Origin: an uncultured Alphaproteobacteria bacterium
Lineage (GTDB): Bacteria > Pseudomonadota > Alphaproteobacteria > CAAGCB01 > CAG-977
Length of the DNA stretch: 49,855 nucleotides
Assembly (NCBI GenBank): GCA_944393745.1
Contig: CALYBD010000017.1
Coordinates: 1-49,855, forward strand
Direction: 5' to 3'
Shown: piece after piece, positions 16,056 to 26,143 of the stretch
Numbering within the stretch: position 1 is the stretch's first letter
How the letters are laid out: each line of letters opens with the position of its first letter
Notes under the pieces: generated by a model
Told to the model about the DNA's origin: nothing
Seen by the model: the letters and a program-made list of their open reading frames with translations, nothing else
Database searches by the model: none
Program-made: the position numbers and the translations under genes

Positions 16056-19000
16056 ATGTCAAAAAGAATTTTATTTTTTTTATTTTTTCTTTGTTTTTCA
16101 TTTCAGGCGTCCGGCGGCGATTCGTCTTTGTTCGTTCGGCGCATGGTTCCCGAAGGAAAGGGAATAAGACAAACGGATAAGATTGTTTTTGAATTTAACC
16201 GTCCCGTTGTCGCTTTGGGGGAAATGGAACGCGGCGCGGATCAGATCCCGATTGAAATAAAGCCGGCTTTGAACTGTCGGTGGCGTTGGCTGAATCAGAC
16301 GTCTTTGGCCTGTATTCTGGGGGAAAAAGACCGTTTGGCCGCCGCGGAATTGTATAAAATCAGGGTAAAGCCGGAATTTCGGGCTTTATCCGGGGAAGAA
16401 ATGGAAAAAGGACAGTCGTTTGTTTTGGAAACGGTGCGCCCCGAGATTAATTTTGCCCGTACCCGATTTGTGGATTTTATTACGCCCGAACGTCCCCGGT
16501 GGCGCGTGGTTTTTGAAACGGACACACAAATGAAATCCGTTCGTTCGAATATGTTTTTTAAAACAACACAACAAAAAATCAAAGCTGACGTCGCTCCGAT
16601 TGAATGCCGGGAATGGGAAACGAACTGTCAGGCGCAATATTATGTGTTTCCGATCAAAGATTTAGGGACGGACGAACCGTATCAGCTGGTTTATGAACCG
16701 GGGTTTAAGGCTTTGGACGGCGGTGATCTGAAATCCGAAAAGCAAGGAGTCGCCGGCAAAGGAAAAACGCTGCCTGTTTTTCAAGTCAAAGAGCTGCGCT
16801 GTCAGGATAAGGATTTTTCGATAAAATCATACAGTGCCGAAGAAACGCGCCTGAACATTCCGGAATGTCAGTTTGATTTTCCCGTCAGTATTGTTCTGTC
16901 CGATAAAACGGTATTGGAAAACGTTTCCGATTTTGTAAAGGGGCAGCCGGCCGTTTCCGTCAACGAACGGCCTGCGGTATCGAACGTTATTTCGGTCTTT
17001 GCTCCGAAAGCCGGAGAACTATATACGTTAAACGTATCGGATTCTTTAAAAGATGTTTGGGGATCGGCACTTGAAAAGCCTGAAACGTTCTATTTTCGCA
17101 CAAGCGACCGTCGCGCGGAATTAAATCTGCCGTATTCTTCCGTCGTTTTGGAAGACAATGAAAAAACGCAGGCTGTCGGATATGCGACGAACTTAAATCA
17201 GGCGGAAGTTTCTTTCACGGGATTTACCGCCCGCAAAAAGGTCAAAGGAGTTCACCGTATCCCCGAAATTCTTCCTTCGATCAGAAATGTGTCTTATCCG
17301 TTTGATTACGGTGTGCGCGCCATGCTGGGCGGTATGTCCGGTTTTATCGCCGGGAATTTTAAGACTGTTCCCGCACTGTCGGGCAGTTATTTCTTTACGG
17401 CTTCGGTTTCGCCGTGGCAGGTCGTTGCCAAAATCGGCTGGGATTCTTCTTTGGTCTGGGTCGTCGATTTTAAAACGGGAAAGCCGGTTTCTTCGGCAAA
17501 AGTCGAACTGTATGCCGGACCTTTGTCGGCTCCGCAGAAAAAAAATGTCTTGGCTGAAGATAAAACGGACAAGACCGGGCGCGCCGAATTGCCCGGATAT
17601 CAAAAGCTGGATCCGAAAGCGGCGTATTTAAACCAGTGGGACGTCAATAAGGATTCTTTGTTCGTTCAGGTGTCCAAAGGCAAAGAAACAGCCGTTCTGC
17701 CGTTAAAAAATTCTTTTTCCCTGTCTGCCGGCGCGTTAAGCGACTGGGATATTTCCGGCGTTTATTTCCCCGCGCCGTATTTGTATCTGCGCGCGTTCGG
17801 TTTTACACCGCAGGGAATTTACCGTCCGGGGGATACGGTTGATTTTAAAATCTATGTCCGCAAAACTGGTGGTAAAAAATCGGAAAAAGCGCCAAAAAAC
17901 GGTTATGAACTGACAATTTCCGATTCCATGGGACAGACGGTGTTTGAACAAAAAGGATTGTCTTTGTCACCGTTCGGCGCCTTAAACGGCAACTTTACTT
18001 TATCGCCGCAGGCCGTTTCCGGGTGGTATGACGTGACGCTGAAACACGGGGACGCCGGTTTATATCCGATGCGTTTCCTGGTTTCCGATTTTTCCGCTTC
18101 GGCGTTTAAGTCTTCGACCGAAGTCAACGGCAGTATTTTTAAAGCCGATGGCAAAGTACGGTTTGATTCGCAGGCTTCTTTGTTTTCCGGCGGGGCGTAT
18201 GCCGGCGCTAAAATGCGTCAGAGCGCCGTTTTGTCTTTTGCGCCGTTTACCGTGAGAACAGACGGGGAAGCATTTGGTTTCAATGCCGATTTAACGGATA
18301 AGGATTACGCGCCCGAAACACTGTTTGATCAGGACGGTCTGGCCGATGAAAAAGGAATGCTGCAAAAAACGTTCGTTTTGCCGAAATCAACCAAGCCGTA
18401 CGGCAAAATCAGATTTGAAACAAAAGTGTTTGATGATTCGGGGCGCGCGGTTTCTTCGTTTGCTTCGGCGGATTATTTTTCAACCGATCGTCTGGTCGGT
18501 TTGCGTCGCGCCAGTGATGATTTTACGGCGGGAAAATCGGCCGGCGTCGAATATGTCGTTGTCGATACGGAACGCAATCCGGTTGCGGGCATTCCGGTTA
18601 AAATTACTTTTTTCAGAACTGTTAATAAACTTGTGCGTGAAAAATCGGCAGGCAACGCTTACCTGATGAAATATGTATCGCAGGAAGAAAAAGTCGGCGA
18701 ATGCATGGGCATGAGTGCCGTAAAAACGCAAAAATGTTCCTTTACGCCGGATCAAAGCGGTATGTATAAAGCCGTCGCGTCGATTAACGGGCATACCTCC
18801 CGACTGAATTTTTATGTTAACGGTGCGGATTATGTGCCCTGGGCGTCGGCGGAAAACCGTTTGAAAATCGTTCCCGATAAGAAAAACTATAAAATCGGCG
18901 ATAAAATTGTTTTAACGGTTGAAAATCCCGTCCCCGGCGCTTTGGCGCTGGTAACGGTTGAACGTTACGGCGTTTTGGATTCTTTTGTGCAGCCGTTTGA

Positions 19001-21563
19001 TCGGTCGGTTGAAAAGATCGAAATTCCGGTCGAAGACGATTTCTTCCCCGGCATATATGTTTCCGTCGCGGCTTTTTCTCCGCGCGTGGACAAACCGGCC
19101 GACGGCGAAGTCGATTTGGGCAAACCGGCGCAGTGGACGGGATATGTGAAAATTCCCGTTTTGGACGAATCGCGTCAGATCGAGGTTAAAGTTACGCCGC
19201 AAAAGCAAGATTATCGGCCCGGTCAGACGATGACCGCGCAGATTTCGGCCGTATTGCCCGGAAAAGAAAAACAGCCGGTTGAAGCCGCGGTGATCGTTGT
19301 GGACGAAGCCGTTTTGTCCTTGCTGCCCAAAGGAGCCGAAAGCTTTGATCCGTACCGGGGATTAAACCGGTTGGGAGATCTGGACGTGCGCACGTACAGT
19401 CTGATCGAACAGCTGATCGGACGCCAGAAAATCGAAAAGAAAGGCGCCAATCAGGGCGGTGACGGCGGATCGGATTTCGCGATGCGCGACGTGTTTAAGT
19501 TTGTCGCCTATTTCAACCCGTCATTACTGCTGGATAAAAACGGCCGTGCAACGTTTGACATGAAACTGCCCGACAATCTGACCGGGTGGCGGATTATTGT
19601 CCTGGCCGTGACGCCCGAAGAATTTGCGGGCATGGGACAGGCGCGCGTCAATGTAACCCAGCCGCTGGAAATTCGGGCGCTGCTGCCTAATCAGCTGCGT
19701 ACCGGCGATACGTTTTCTCCCGGCGCGTCCGTTCTGAACAGGACGGCACAACAGGCGGCCGTTTCGGTATCGCTTAAGGTTTCCGGCGCGCTGGATAAAG
19801 CGGTGTCGGCGCAAAAACAGATTGTATTAAAACCCTTTGAACGGCAAAGCGTGTTTTTTGATGATGTAAAAGCGCGGTTAAACCCGTCGGATCCGGCCGG
19901 TGAGATCGTTTTGACGTTTACGGCCGATGACGGGACAAATCGGGACGGATTGAAACAAACGCTGTCCGTTTTGAATTTAACGACGTTTGAAACGGCGGCT
20001 TTATACGGCAGCGCCGCGGGGACGGACGTTTCCCTTCCTTTGGATATACCGGCAGGCGTGAAAGCTTACGGCGGCAGTCTGTCGGTTTCCGCCGCTCCCG
20101 GTTTCCTGACCGGATTAAAACCGGCGGTGGAGGCCATGCGCGATTATCCGCACCCGTGCTGGGAACAAAAAATCAGCCGGGCCGTTGCGGCAGCCGTTTA
20201 TGCGGCGGAAAAAAAGGCGGTCTGGCCGGACGATCTGTGGCCCGACGCCGCCGATTTCGTCCGCCTGACATTAAAGCAGGCGCCGTCCTATCAGGCGCAG
20301 AACGGAGGCATGGCTTACTTTATTGCTGAAAACAGATTTGTCAGCCCGTATTTGTCCGCTTATACGGCCTACGTTTTTGATTATCTGGAACGGGCCGGCT
20401 ATGAAATTCCGCGTCAGACACAGGAAAAGCTGGCAGATTATCTGCTGGGGCTGTTTAAGCGTACGGATCAGGCAATAGAGCCCGCAACATTGTTGACGAC
20501 ACGTCTGCTGTCTGCGGCTTTTCTGAAACAAAAAGGATTGATCGGCGACGCCGATATTGCCGTATTCGACCGTTTTGTTCCGTTGATGAGCGCGTTTGAT
20601 AAGGCTTTGTATTTACGGCTGGTTCCGGATCATCAGGTTGTTTTCAACGATTTGATGAATGAGTCTTATCAAACGTCCGGCAGCCTGATTTTTAAAGAGG
20701 CCGGAAACAAAAATTATGATCTGCTGTCTTCGCCGGCCAAAACGACGTGCATGGCGCTGGCGGCCGTTTCCGAAACCGATCCGGACAAAGCCGAAGCGTT
20801 AATGCGCGGGGCGTATACGCTGCGCCGCGGGGACGGTACATGGGTAAATACGCAGGCCAATGCTTTTTGCATGATGGGACTGCAAACGTATGCCGGCATG
20901 CAGTCGGGACCGGTCGATCTGAATATCCGCGCGATGTTTGAACAAAAGGAAATTTTGTCCGCGTCGTTTACGGAAAAATCAGATCCTGCCGCAGCGGCGG
21001 CGGTTCGGCTGGGCGAAGATCAGGCCGGGCGGAAAACCGCGGTTGATTTTAAAGCGTCGGGGCAGGGACGGTATTATTATTCGGCGGCCTTGTCTTATCC
21101 GTCGGACGTCGCGCAGTCCGTCAATGCCGGATTGGCCGTCGAACGCCGATTCTTTGTTCGGCGCGGCGACGCTTTCGTTCCCGTTGACGCCTCTGTCGTT
21201 TTAAAACGCGGCGAACCGGTGAAAGTCGAATTGACGGTCATTAATCCTGTCGCGCAGTACTTTGTCGCGCTGCGTGATCCGGTGGCGGGGGCTTTTGAAC
21301 CGGTCAATTCTCTTCTGGCGACGGCGTCGGCGGCGGATTTGGGCGAAGTTTCGTCGGACGGTGCTTTCGGGTTCAAGGATACTGGCCATGCTTTTGTCGG
21401 TTTCTATGCGGAATATCTGCCGGCGGGAACGCATCGGGTTTCTTATGCGGCGCAAGTTGTCGCCGACGGTGTGTTTGCCGCTTTTCCCGCAAAAGCCGAA
21501 GCGATGTATACGCCGGACGTATTCGGATTGACGGCGGCGAATGTGGTCAAAGTTGCGCCGTAA
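16056..21563 (+). CDS. Bacterial alpha-2-macroglobulin (periplasmic protease trap)
   Basis: The protein has 1835 residues and opens with a hydrophobic signal peptide (RILFFLFFLCFSFQASG). It continues with many beta-rich macroglobulin domains, a bait-like region, and the thioester motif CWEQ with the cysteine at residue 1368. The segment DNLTGWRIIVLAVTPEEFAGMGQA is typical of the family. Bacterial A2Ms trap host or foreign proteases and are commonly paired with PBP1C for repair of damaged envelope. That pairing holds here: pbpC starts 23 nt before this gene ends. E. coli YfhM is a lipoprotein, but I see no lipobox cysteine after this signal peptide, so this copy may be soluble in the periplasm or anchored differently. 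The gene is divergent from the nuclease gene. Confidence 0.93.
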   Translation: MSKRILFFLFFLCFSFQASGGDSSLFVRRMVPEGKGIRQTDKIVFEFNRPVVALGEMERGADQIPIEIKPALNCRWRWLNQTSLACILGEKDRLAAAELYKIRVKPEFRALSGEEMEKGQSFVLETVRPEINFARTRFVDFITPERPRWRVVFETDTQMKSVRSNMFFKTTQQKIKADVAPIECREWETNCQAQYYVFPIKDLGTDEPYQLVYEPGFKALDGGDLKSEKQGVAGKGKTLPVFQVKELRCQDKDFSIKSYSAEETRLNIPECQFDFPVSIVLSDKTVLENVSDFVKGQPAVSVNERPAVSNVISVFAPKAGELYTLNVSDSLKDVWGSALEKPETFYFRTSDRRAELNLPYSSVVLEDNEKTQAVGYATNLNQAEVSFTGFTARKKVKGVHRIPEILPSIRNVSYPFDYGVRAMLGGMSGFIAGNFKTVPALSGSYFFTASVSPWQVVAKIGWDSSLVWVVDFKTGKPVSSAKVELYAGPLSAPQKKNVLAEDKTDKTGRAELPGYQKLDPKAAYLNQWDVNKDSLFVQVSKGKETAVLPLKNSFSLSAGALSDWDISGVYFPAPYLYLRAFGFTPQGIYRPGDTVDFKIYVRKTGGKKSEKAPKNGYELTISDSMGQTVFEQKGLSLSPFGALNGNFTLSPQAVSGWYDVTLKHGDAGLYPMRFLVSDFSASAFKSSTEVNGSIFKADGKVRFDSQASLFSGGAYAGAKMRQSAVLSFAPFTVRTDGEAFGFNADLTDKDYAPETLFDQDGLADEKGMLQKTFVLPKSTKPYGKIRFETKVFDDSGRAVSSFASADYFSTDRLVGLRRASDDFTAGKSAGVEYVVVDTERNPVAGIPVKITFFRTVNKLVREKSAGNAYLMKYVSQEEKVGECMGMSAVKTQKCSFTPDQSGMYKAVASINGHTSRLNFYVNGADYVPWASAENRLKIVPDKKNYKIGDKIVLTVENPVPGALALVTVERYGVLDSFVQPFDRSVEKIEIPVEDDFFPGIYVSVAAFSPRVDKPADGEVDLGKPAQWTGYVKIPVLDESRQIEVKVTPQKQDYRPGQTMTAQISAVLPGKEKQPVEAAVIVVDEAVLSLLPKGAESFDPYRGLNRLGDLDVRTYSLIEQLIGRQKIEKKGANQGGDGGSDFAMRDVFKFVAYFNPSLLLDKNGRATFDMKLPDNLTGWRIIVLAVTPEEFAGMGQARVNVTQPLEIRALLPNQLRTGDTFSPGASVLNRTAQQAAVSVSLKVSGALDKAVSAQKQIVLKPFERQSVFFDDVKARLNPSDPAGEIVLTFTADDGTNRDGLKQTLSVLNLTTFETAALYGSAAGTDVSLPLDIPAGVKAYGGSLSVSAAPGFLTGLKPAVEAMRDYPHPCWEQKISRAVAAAVYAAEKKAVWPDDLWPDAADFVRLTLKQAPSYQAQNGGMAYFIAENRFVSPYLSAYTAYVFDYLERAGYEIPRQTQEKLADYLLGLFKRTDQAIEPATLLTTRLLSAAFLKQKGLIGDADIAVFDRFVPLMSAFDKALYLRLVPDHQVVFNDLMNESYQTSGSLIFKEAGNKNYDLLSSPAKTTCMALAAVSETDPDKAEALMRGAYTLRRGDGTWVNTQANAFCMMGLQTYAGMQSGPVDLNIRAMFEQKEILSASFTEKSDPAAAAAVRLGEDQAGRKTAVDFKASGQGRYYYSAALSYPSDVAQSVNAGLAVERRFFVRRGDAFVPVDASVVLKRGEPVKVELTVINPVAQYFVALRDPVAGAFEPVNSLLATASAADLGEVSSDGAFGFKDTGHAFVGFYAEYLPAGTHRVSYAAQVVADGVFAAFPAKAEAMYTPDVFGLTAANVVKVAP

Positions 21564-23664
21564 TCTGAAAAAAATCGTGTTGGCGGCGGCCGGCGTTATG
21601 CTTGCCGCCGTCGCCGTCGTTTTTGCTTTTGCCGGCGAATTGCCCGAATCGTTTGACCGGCTGACCGCACGGGCGGACAAAATCCAGTTTCTGGATCGTT
21701 CCGGTATTCCGTTAAATACGTCGTATCTGAATTATTGGAACGTGCATGATACGTTGCGGCTGTACGATATGCCGCCTTTGCTGGTGAAGATGTTCGTCGC
21801 TGCCGAAGACAAGAATTTTTATTCTCATTCCGGGGTTGACTGGTCGGCCAGAGCGGCGGCGTTGTTTCAAAATATAAAAGCGGGAAAAATCGTTCGCGGC
21901 GCCAGTTCTTTAAGCGAACAGGTCGTTCGTATGATCATTCCCCGGCCGCGCACGGTTTTTTCAAAAATTATCGAAGGAATTGACGCCGTTCGTCTGGAAC
22001 GTCGGTTTTCAAAAAACGACATTCTGGAATTTTATTTAAATCAAGTGCCGTATGCCGCCAATCGCCGCGGAGTAAAACAGGCGGCTTTGTTTTATTTTTC
22101 AAAGACTCCCGATCGTTTAAGCGTGCGCGAAACGGCGGCTTTGGTCGTTTTGGTGCGTGCGCCGAGCTCTTTTGACCTTTATGCCGATCCGGATAAAATC
22201 AACGGATTGATTGATCGGCAGCTAAAAGCCTTTGAACAACAAGGGATTATTTCCAAAGCGGAACTGCAGGCGGCTTTAGATGAAAAAATCAGTCTGTCTT
22301 CGCCGGAATTAACTGTTGCCGCACCGCATTTTCTGGAATATGTCCGCTCGCTTGATCTGCCTGCGGGACGGGCGGTCGAAACGACTCTGGACGCTTTTTT
22401 GCAAAAGAAAGTCGCCGCTTTAACCCGTCAGCGTTTAAAGGATTTGCAGTACCGCCATGTATCAAATGCCGCCGTTTTGGTAATCGAGCGCGCGACGGGC
22501 AATATTCTGGCCTGGGTGGTGGAAAGCTCCGACAAGGATACGGCAGCCGTGAACGCGGTTTTGGCGCCGCGTCAGCCGGCTTCCGCGCAAAAGCCGCTGC
22601 TGTATGCTCTGGCGTTGACAAAGGGCATGACGGCCGCGACTGAAATCAAAGACGCGCCGTTTTCCCGCGCGGTCGGTTCGGGCGTGCATCACTTTAAAAA
22701 CTACAGCCGCACTTATTACGGCGATGTGACCGTGCGTCAGGCTTTGGGCAATTCGCTGAATATTCCGGCTTTGAAAACGATCGAGTTCGTCGGAATTAAA
22801 ACTTATTTTGATTTTTTGCGGCAGATCGGATTTTCTCATTTTGAAAAAAACGCCGATTTCTATCGCGAAGGATTGGCGCTGGGAAATGCGGAAGTGACTC
22901 TGCCGGAATTGTCCCGCGCTTATCTGATGCTGGCCAACGGCGGTATTTTAAAGCCTCTGCGCGCTTTTAAAGGGCAGGAATGTGAAACGGAAAAACGCGT
23001 GCTGCCCGAAACGGCGGCAACGCTGATCGGCAATATTCTGTCGGATCCTTTGGCCCGCCGGTTGGAATTCGGCGCGGACAGCATTTTGAATTTTCCGGTG
23101 CAGACGGCGGTAAAAACCGGAACGTCAACGGATTACCGGGACGCCTGGGCGATGGGATACAACGCCGATTTCGTCGCCGGCGTATGGCTGGGCAACCTGA
23201 CATACGAACCGATGCTGGACGTCACCGGCGCGTCCGGGCCCGCTTTGCTGCTGCGTTCGGTTTTTACGGAATTAAACAAAATTAAAAATTCCGGGCCGCT
23301 TTATTTGTCCGATCGTCTGGAGCAAAAAATCGTGGAAGGTAAGACGGAATACTTTGATCCCGATGTCGTTGAAACATCGTTTTTTGAACCGGAAACGCCC
23401 GTTATTTTATCGCCGGCCGACGGCGTTATGCTGGCCGTCGATCCGCGCGTGCCGGAACAATATCAGCGCTATCCGTTCTCCGTTTCCTTTTTGCCCGAAG
23501 GCGCGTGCGTTGTCTGGGTCGTTGATGAAAAAGCTATGCCGCCGATACGGGAAGAGACTTTTTTGTGGCGTCCGGAAAAAGGAAGTCATACAGTACGGGC
23601 GGAAATTATTTTAAACAACGGCGAAAAGGTTTCGCTTTCCGAACGCCGTTTGACGGTTCGATGA
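21541..23664 (+). CDS. pbpC: Penicillin-binding protein 1C (transglycosylase/transpeptidase)
   Basis: The protein has 707 residues. It has an N-terminal anchor (IVLAAAGVMLAAVAVVFAF), then a GT51 transglycosylase domain with AAEDKNFYSHSGVDW (catalytic Glu) and RGASSLSEQVVRM. A transpeptidase domain follows with the SxxK serine in SAQKPLLY, the SxN motif SLN, and KTGTS. The C-terminal BiPBP_C domain (ILSPADG...) is typical of PBP1C. It would polymerise and possibly cross-link peptidoglycan in the inner membrane facing the periplasm. The start lies inside the alpha-2-macroglobulin gene (23-nt overlap), so translation is coupled, the usual arrangement for this pair. RGASSLSEQ differs from the RGGSTITQQ of class A PBPs, which fits PBP1C. 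Confidence 0.94.
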   Translation: MWSKLRRNLKKIVLAAAGVMLAAVAVVFAFAGELPESFDRLTARADKIQFLDRSGIPLNTSYLNYWNVHDTLRLYDMPPLLVKMFVAAEDKNFYSHSGVDWSARAAALFQNIKAGKIVRGASSLSEQVVRMIIPRPRTVFSKIIEGIDAVRLERRFSKNDILEFYLNQVPYAANRRGVKQAALFYFSKTPDRLSVRETAALVVLVRAPSSFDLYADPDKINGLIDRQLKAFEQQGIISKAELQAALDEKISLSSPELTVAAPHFLEYVRSLDLPAGRAVETTLDAFLQKKVAALTRQRLKDLQYRHVSNAAVLVIERATGNILAWVVESSDKDTAAVNAVLAPRQPASAQKPLLYALALTKGMTAATEIKDAPFSRAVGSGVHHFKNYSRTYYGDVTVRQALGNSLNIPALKTIEFVGIKTYFDFLRQIGFSHFEKNADFYREGLALGNAEVTLPELSRAYLMLANGGILKPLRAFKGQECETEKRVLPETAATLIGNILSDPLARRLEFGADSILNFPVQTAVKTGTSTDYRDAWAMGYNADFVAGVWLGNLTYEPMLDVTGASGPALLLRSVFTELNKIKNSGPLYLSDRLEQKIVEGKTEYFDPDVVETSFFEPETPVILSPADGVMLAVDPRVPEQYQRYPFSVSFLPEGACVVWVVDEKAMPPIREETFLWRPEKGSHTVRAEIILNNGEKVSLSERRLTVR

Positions 23665-23676
23665 AAAGGAAATGAG

Positions 23677-24930
23677 ATGAAAAAACCGGAATTGCTTTTA
23701 CCTGCCGGATCGCCGGAAGCGTTACAAACGGCGTTTCTGTACGGGGCGGACGCCGTTTATGCGGGCCTGCCGTCGTTGTCTTTGCGCGCCAATCAGGGAT
23801 TTACGGTTGATACGGTGGAACAGGCAATCCGTCAGGCGCATGAAAAAAATAAGAAAATCTATCTGACGCTGAACCTGTTTTCCAAAAATGACGACGTTGA
23901 CAAACTGGCCGGCTTTGCCGATACGGTCAATCGGCTGCGGCCCGATGGGCTGATCGTGTCGGATCCGGGCGTGTTTATGTTTATGAAAGAACACGCGCCG
24001 CAGACGCCTTTGCACGTATCAACACAGGCAAACGTCGGTTCGGCGCTGACCGTTAAATTCTGGCAGTCGCTGGGGGCAAAGGTCTGCGTTTTGTCGCGCG
24101 AAACGTCTTTTGAGGAAATCTGCGAAATCAAACGGCAGGTGCCGGATATGAAAATCGAAATGTTCGTTCACGGCGCTATGTGCATGAGCTATTCCGGGCG
24201 CTGCCTTTTATCCGCGTTTATGACGGGACGCAGCGCCAATCGCGGCAAATGCGCGCATGCCTGCCGCTGGAAATATAAACTGTATCTGGAAGAAGAACAG
24301 CGTCCCGGCGAATTTCTGCCGATCGAAGAAGACTGTCGCGGCACTTATATCATGAATTCCAAGGATTTATGCCTGATGCCGAAGCTGGATTTAATTTTAA
24401 ACGCCGGTATTGATTTGTTGAAAATCGAAGGACGCAACAAAACGCCGTATTATGTCGCGCAAACGGCCAGAGCTTATCGCAAAGCAATTGACGATTGGTT
24501 TGACAATCCGGAACAATGGCGGTTCGAACCGTATCAGGCCGAACTGGACACATTGCAGAATCGCGGCTATACAACGGGATTTTTCGACGGCGTGCCGGAC
24601 GGTTCGGCGCAGAATTACGAAACGGTGCAGAGTCTGAGCGATTGGCGCAATGCCGGCATGATCGCGCAATGGACCGACAAAGGGGCGGACGTCATTATTT
24701 ATCAGAAAATCGAACAGGGCGATACGTTGTCGTTTTTGCCGCCGGCGTCTTTTGCCCCTGTCGATGTGGTTGTGTCCAAAGTCATTGACGGTTTTTCAAA
24801 AAAAGAAGCTACTGTTTTGTCACCCGGGCGGGTCGGACAAAGTATTTTTATTCCGAAATCTTTTTTCGGAAAAATCGGTTCGGCGGATCTGCCCGTCTTT
24901 AGTGTTGCACGCGCAAAGCCAAAAAGGTGA
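23677..24930 (+). CDS. trhP: U32 family tRNA hydroxylation protein TrhP (YegQ-like)
   Basis: The protein has 417 residues, the length of TrhP/YegQ rather than the longer RlhA. The core holds KPELLLPAGSPEAL at the N-terminus and the U32 signature block FVHGAMCMSYSGRCLLS followed by NRGKCAHACRWKY. Together these supply the cysteines of the iron-sulfur site. TrhP makes 5-hydroxyuridine at position 34 of certain tRNAs using prephenate-derived chemistry. Some members were originally annotated as collagenase-like peptidases, and the peptidase name persists in databases. AAGGAAATGAG precedes the ATG 12 nt after pbpC, so it is probably co-transcribed with it, although the roles are unrelated. Confidence 0.88.
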   Translation: MKKPELLLPAGSPEALQTAFLYGADAVYAGLPSLSLRANQGFTVDTVEQAIRQAHEKNKKIYLTLNLFSKNDDVDKLAGFADTVNRLRPDGLIVSDPGVFMFMKEHAPQTPLHVSTQANVGSALTVKFWQSLGAKVCVLSRETSFEEICEIKRQVPDMKIEMFVHGAMCMSYSGRCLLSAFMTGRSANRGKCAHACRWKYKLYLEEEQRPGEFLPIEEDCRGTYIMNSKDLCLMPKLDLILNAGIDLLKIEGRNKTPYYVAQTARAYRKAIDDWFDNPEQWRFEPYQAELDTLQNRGYTTGFFDGVPDGSAQNYETVQSLSDWRNAGMIAQWTDKGADVIIYQKIEQGDTLSFLPPASFAPVDVVVSKVIDGFSKKEATVLSPGRVGQSIFIPKSFFGKIGSADLPVFSVARAKPKR

Positions 24931-24940
24931 AATAAGCGTT

Positions 24941-24968
24941 TTGATTTTTCTGCGGCTTTTGGTAAAAT
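24941..24968 (+). promoter_or_regulatory. Candidate promoter upstream of the lipoprotein and TCA gene run
   Basis: TTGATT (24941-24946) and TAAAAT (24963-24968) are 16 nt apart, about 32 nt before the ATG at 25000. No terminator separates the lipoproteins from acnB that I can see, so this promoter could drive the whole run to the Fic-MerR gene. Confidence 0.45.
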
Positions 24969-24999
24969 GCACGCAGGCTGAAAAGAATGAGGGAATCTG

Positions 25000-25668
25000 A
25001 TGAATACGGCTTTTAAAATTTTTTCTTTAACACTTCTGCTGGCTTCCTGTGCGGGTGTTTCCGGGAACGGAAAACAGGCATCTTTGAAAATGTCGTTGAC
25101 AGATCGCATTCAGGCGCAAGTTGTCGAAACTCAAAGAAGCGTTACGGAATCCCTGCCTGATGAAATCGCCGGACTGAAATCCGTCGAACCGGTGGCCGAT
25201 CGCGAACAAAACCAGCGCGGGGCAGGTTTTACGCGTGCCTATACGGCAGAAGACATCGTGGCAACCGTTTTTATTTACAATAATCAAAATTTCGGTATTC
25301 CGGCGGAAATCAATCCGGATATGGAATCACTGATGGACAAACATCTGCAGGAAATTCAGGCGATGCAGGATTCCGGCTTGTATACCGATGTAAAAACGGG
25401 AACGAAAAAAACGCGTACTTTCCGTTGGCGCGGCGTTAATTATCAGGTGCTGGAGGCCGATGTTCAGTTTTCTCAGCGCGAAGAACCCAAAAAGTCGTTG
25501 CTGGTTCTCGGAATGAACAAGGACCTGATGACGTATGTGCGTATCCGTTATACGTATCCGAAATCAAAACAGGCGCAGATTAATAAAAAACACCCTGTTT
25601 TTACACGGACGGTTTTTGTCGCATTGCACAATTTTGCCGAAGCGCAGAAAACACCGGTTGCCAAATAA
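25000..25668 (+). CDS. Putative outer-membrane lipoprotein, function unknown
   Basis: The protein has 222 residues. The N-terminus is a lipoprotein signal ending in LLASC, with the lipidated cysteine at residue 17. The next residue is Ala, not Asp, which favours outer-membrane sorting. The mature part shows no family I recognise. It contains a central beta-like stretch (GVNYQVLEADVQFSQREEP) and a basic C-terminal third. GAGG lies before the ATG. It is followed 27 nt later by a second small lipoprotein gene, so the pair is probably one unit. Confidence 0.7.
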   Translation: MNTAFKIFSLTLLLASCAGVSGNGKQASLKMSLTDRIQAQVVETQRSVTESLPDEIAGLKSVEPVADREQNQRGAGFTRAYTAEDIVATVFIYNNQNFGIPAEINPDMESLMDKHLQEIQAMQDSGLYTDVKTGTKKTRTFRWRGVNYQVLEADVQFSQREEPKKSLLVLGMNKDLMTYVRIRYTYPKSKQAQINKKHPVFTRTVFVALHNFAEAQKTPVAK

Positions 25669-25695
25669 CGGTATCGGCAGCCTGAAGGAAAAAGC

Positions 25696-26121
25696 ATGAA
25701 AAAAGTCTTTTTTTTGATTTTTGCTTTGCTGGCCGGCTGCGCCATCATTGATCCGTCCGCCGAAGTCAGCCGGACGCTGAATCAGATGAATCAGGCTTAT
25801 AAGGACAAAGATATCGAACGTTTTATGTTGTTTATCAGCCCCCGTTACGAAGGAAAGCGCGATCAGTTGCGGTTGGCGGTTGAAAATGATTTTGCCGGTT
25901 TTTCCGATGTGGATTACAGGACGTCGGTTTTTCAGACGTTAATTGATCCGCAGACCGGCATTTATAAATCCTCGGTATATTTTTTCCGTTCTGCCAGATC
26001 ACCGCGTTACGGCGTGGATAATCAAAGCGGTGAAACCGTCTTGACGTTTGTCAAAGACGATAACGGACTAAAACTGATTAATATGCCTGATCCGGGATTA
26101 TACGGATTGATCGTTCCTTAA
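25696..26121 (+). CDS. Small lipoprotein with NTF2/cystatin-like appearance
   Basis: The protein has 141 residues. The signal ends in LLAGC with the lipidated cysteine at residue 15 and Ala at +2. The mature part starts with a helix (SRTLNQMNQAYKDKDIERFM) followed by several strands (SVYFFRSARSPRYG, ETVLTFVKDDNGLKLI). This helix-then-sheet order is common in small SnoaL/NTF2-like domains that detect or bind ligands, but the match is only structural by eye. AAGGAAAAAGC precedes the ATG. The acnB gene begins 22 nt after its stop, which suggests co-transcription with the TCA genes without implying a shared role. Confidence 0.7.
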   Translation: MKKVFFLIFALLAGCAIIDPSAEVSRTLNQMNQAYKDKDIERFMLFISPRYEGKRDQLRLAVENDFAGFSDVDYRTSVFQTLIDPQTGIYKSSVYFFRSARSPRYGVDNQSGETVLTFVKDDNGLKLINMPDPGLYGLIVP

Positions 26122-26143
26122 AAAAACAAAGAAGGATTACCCG

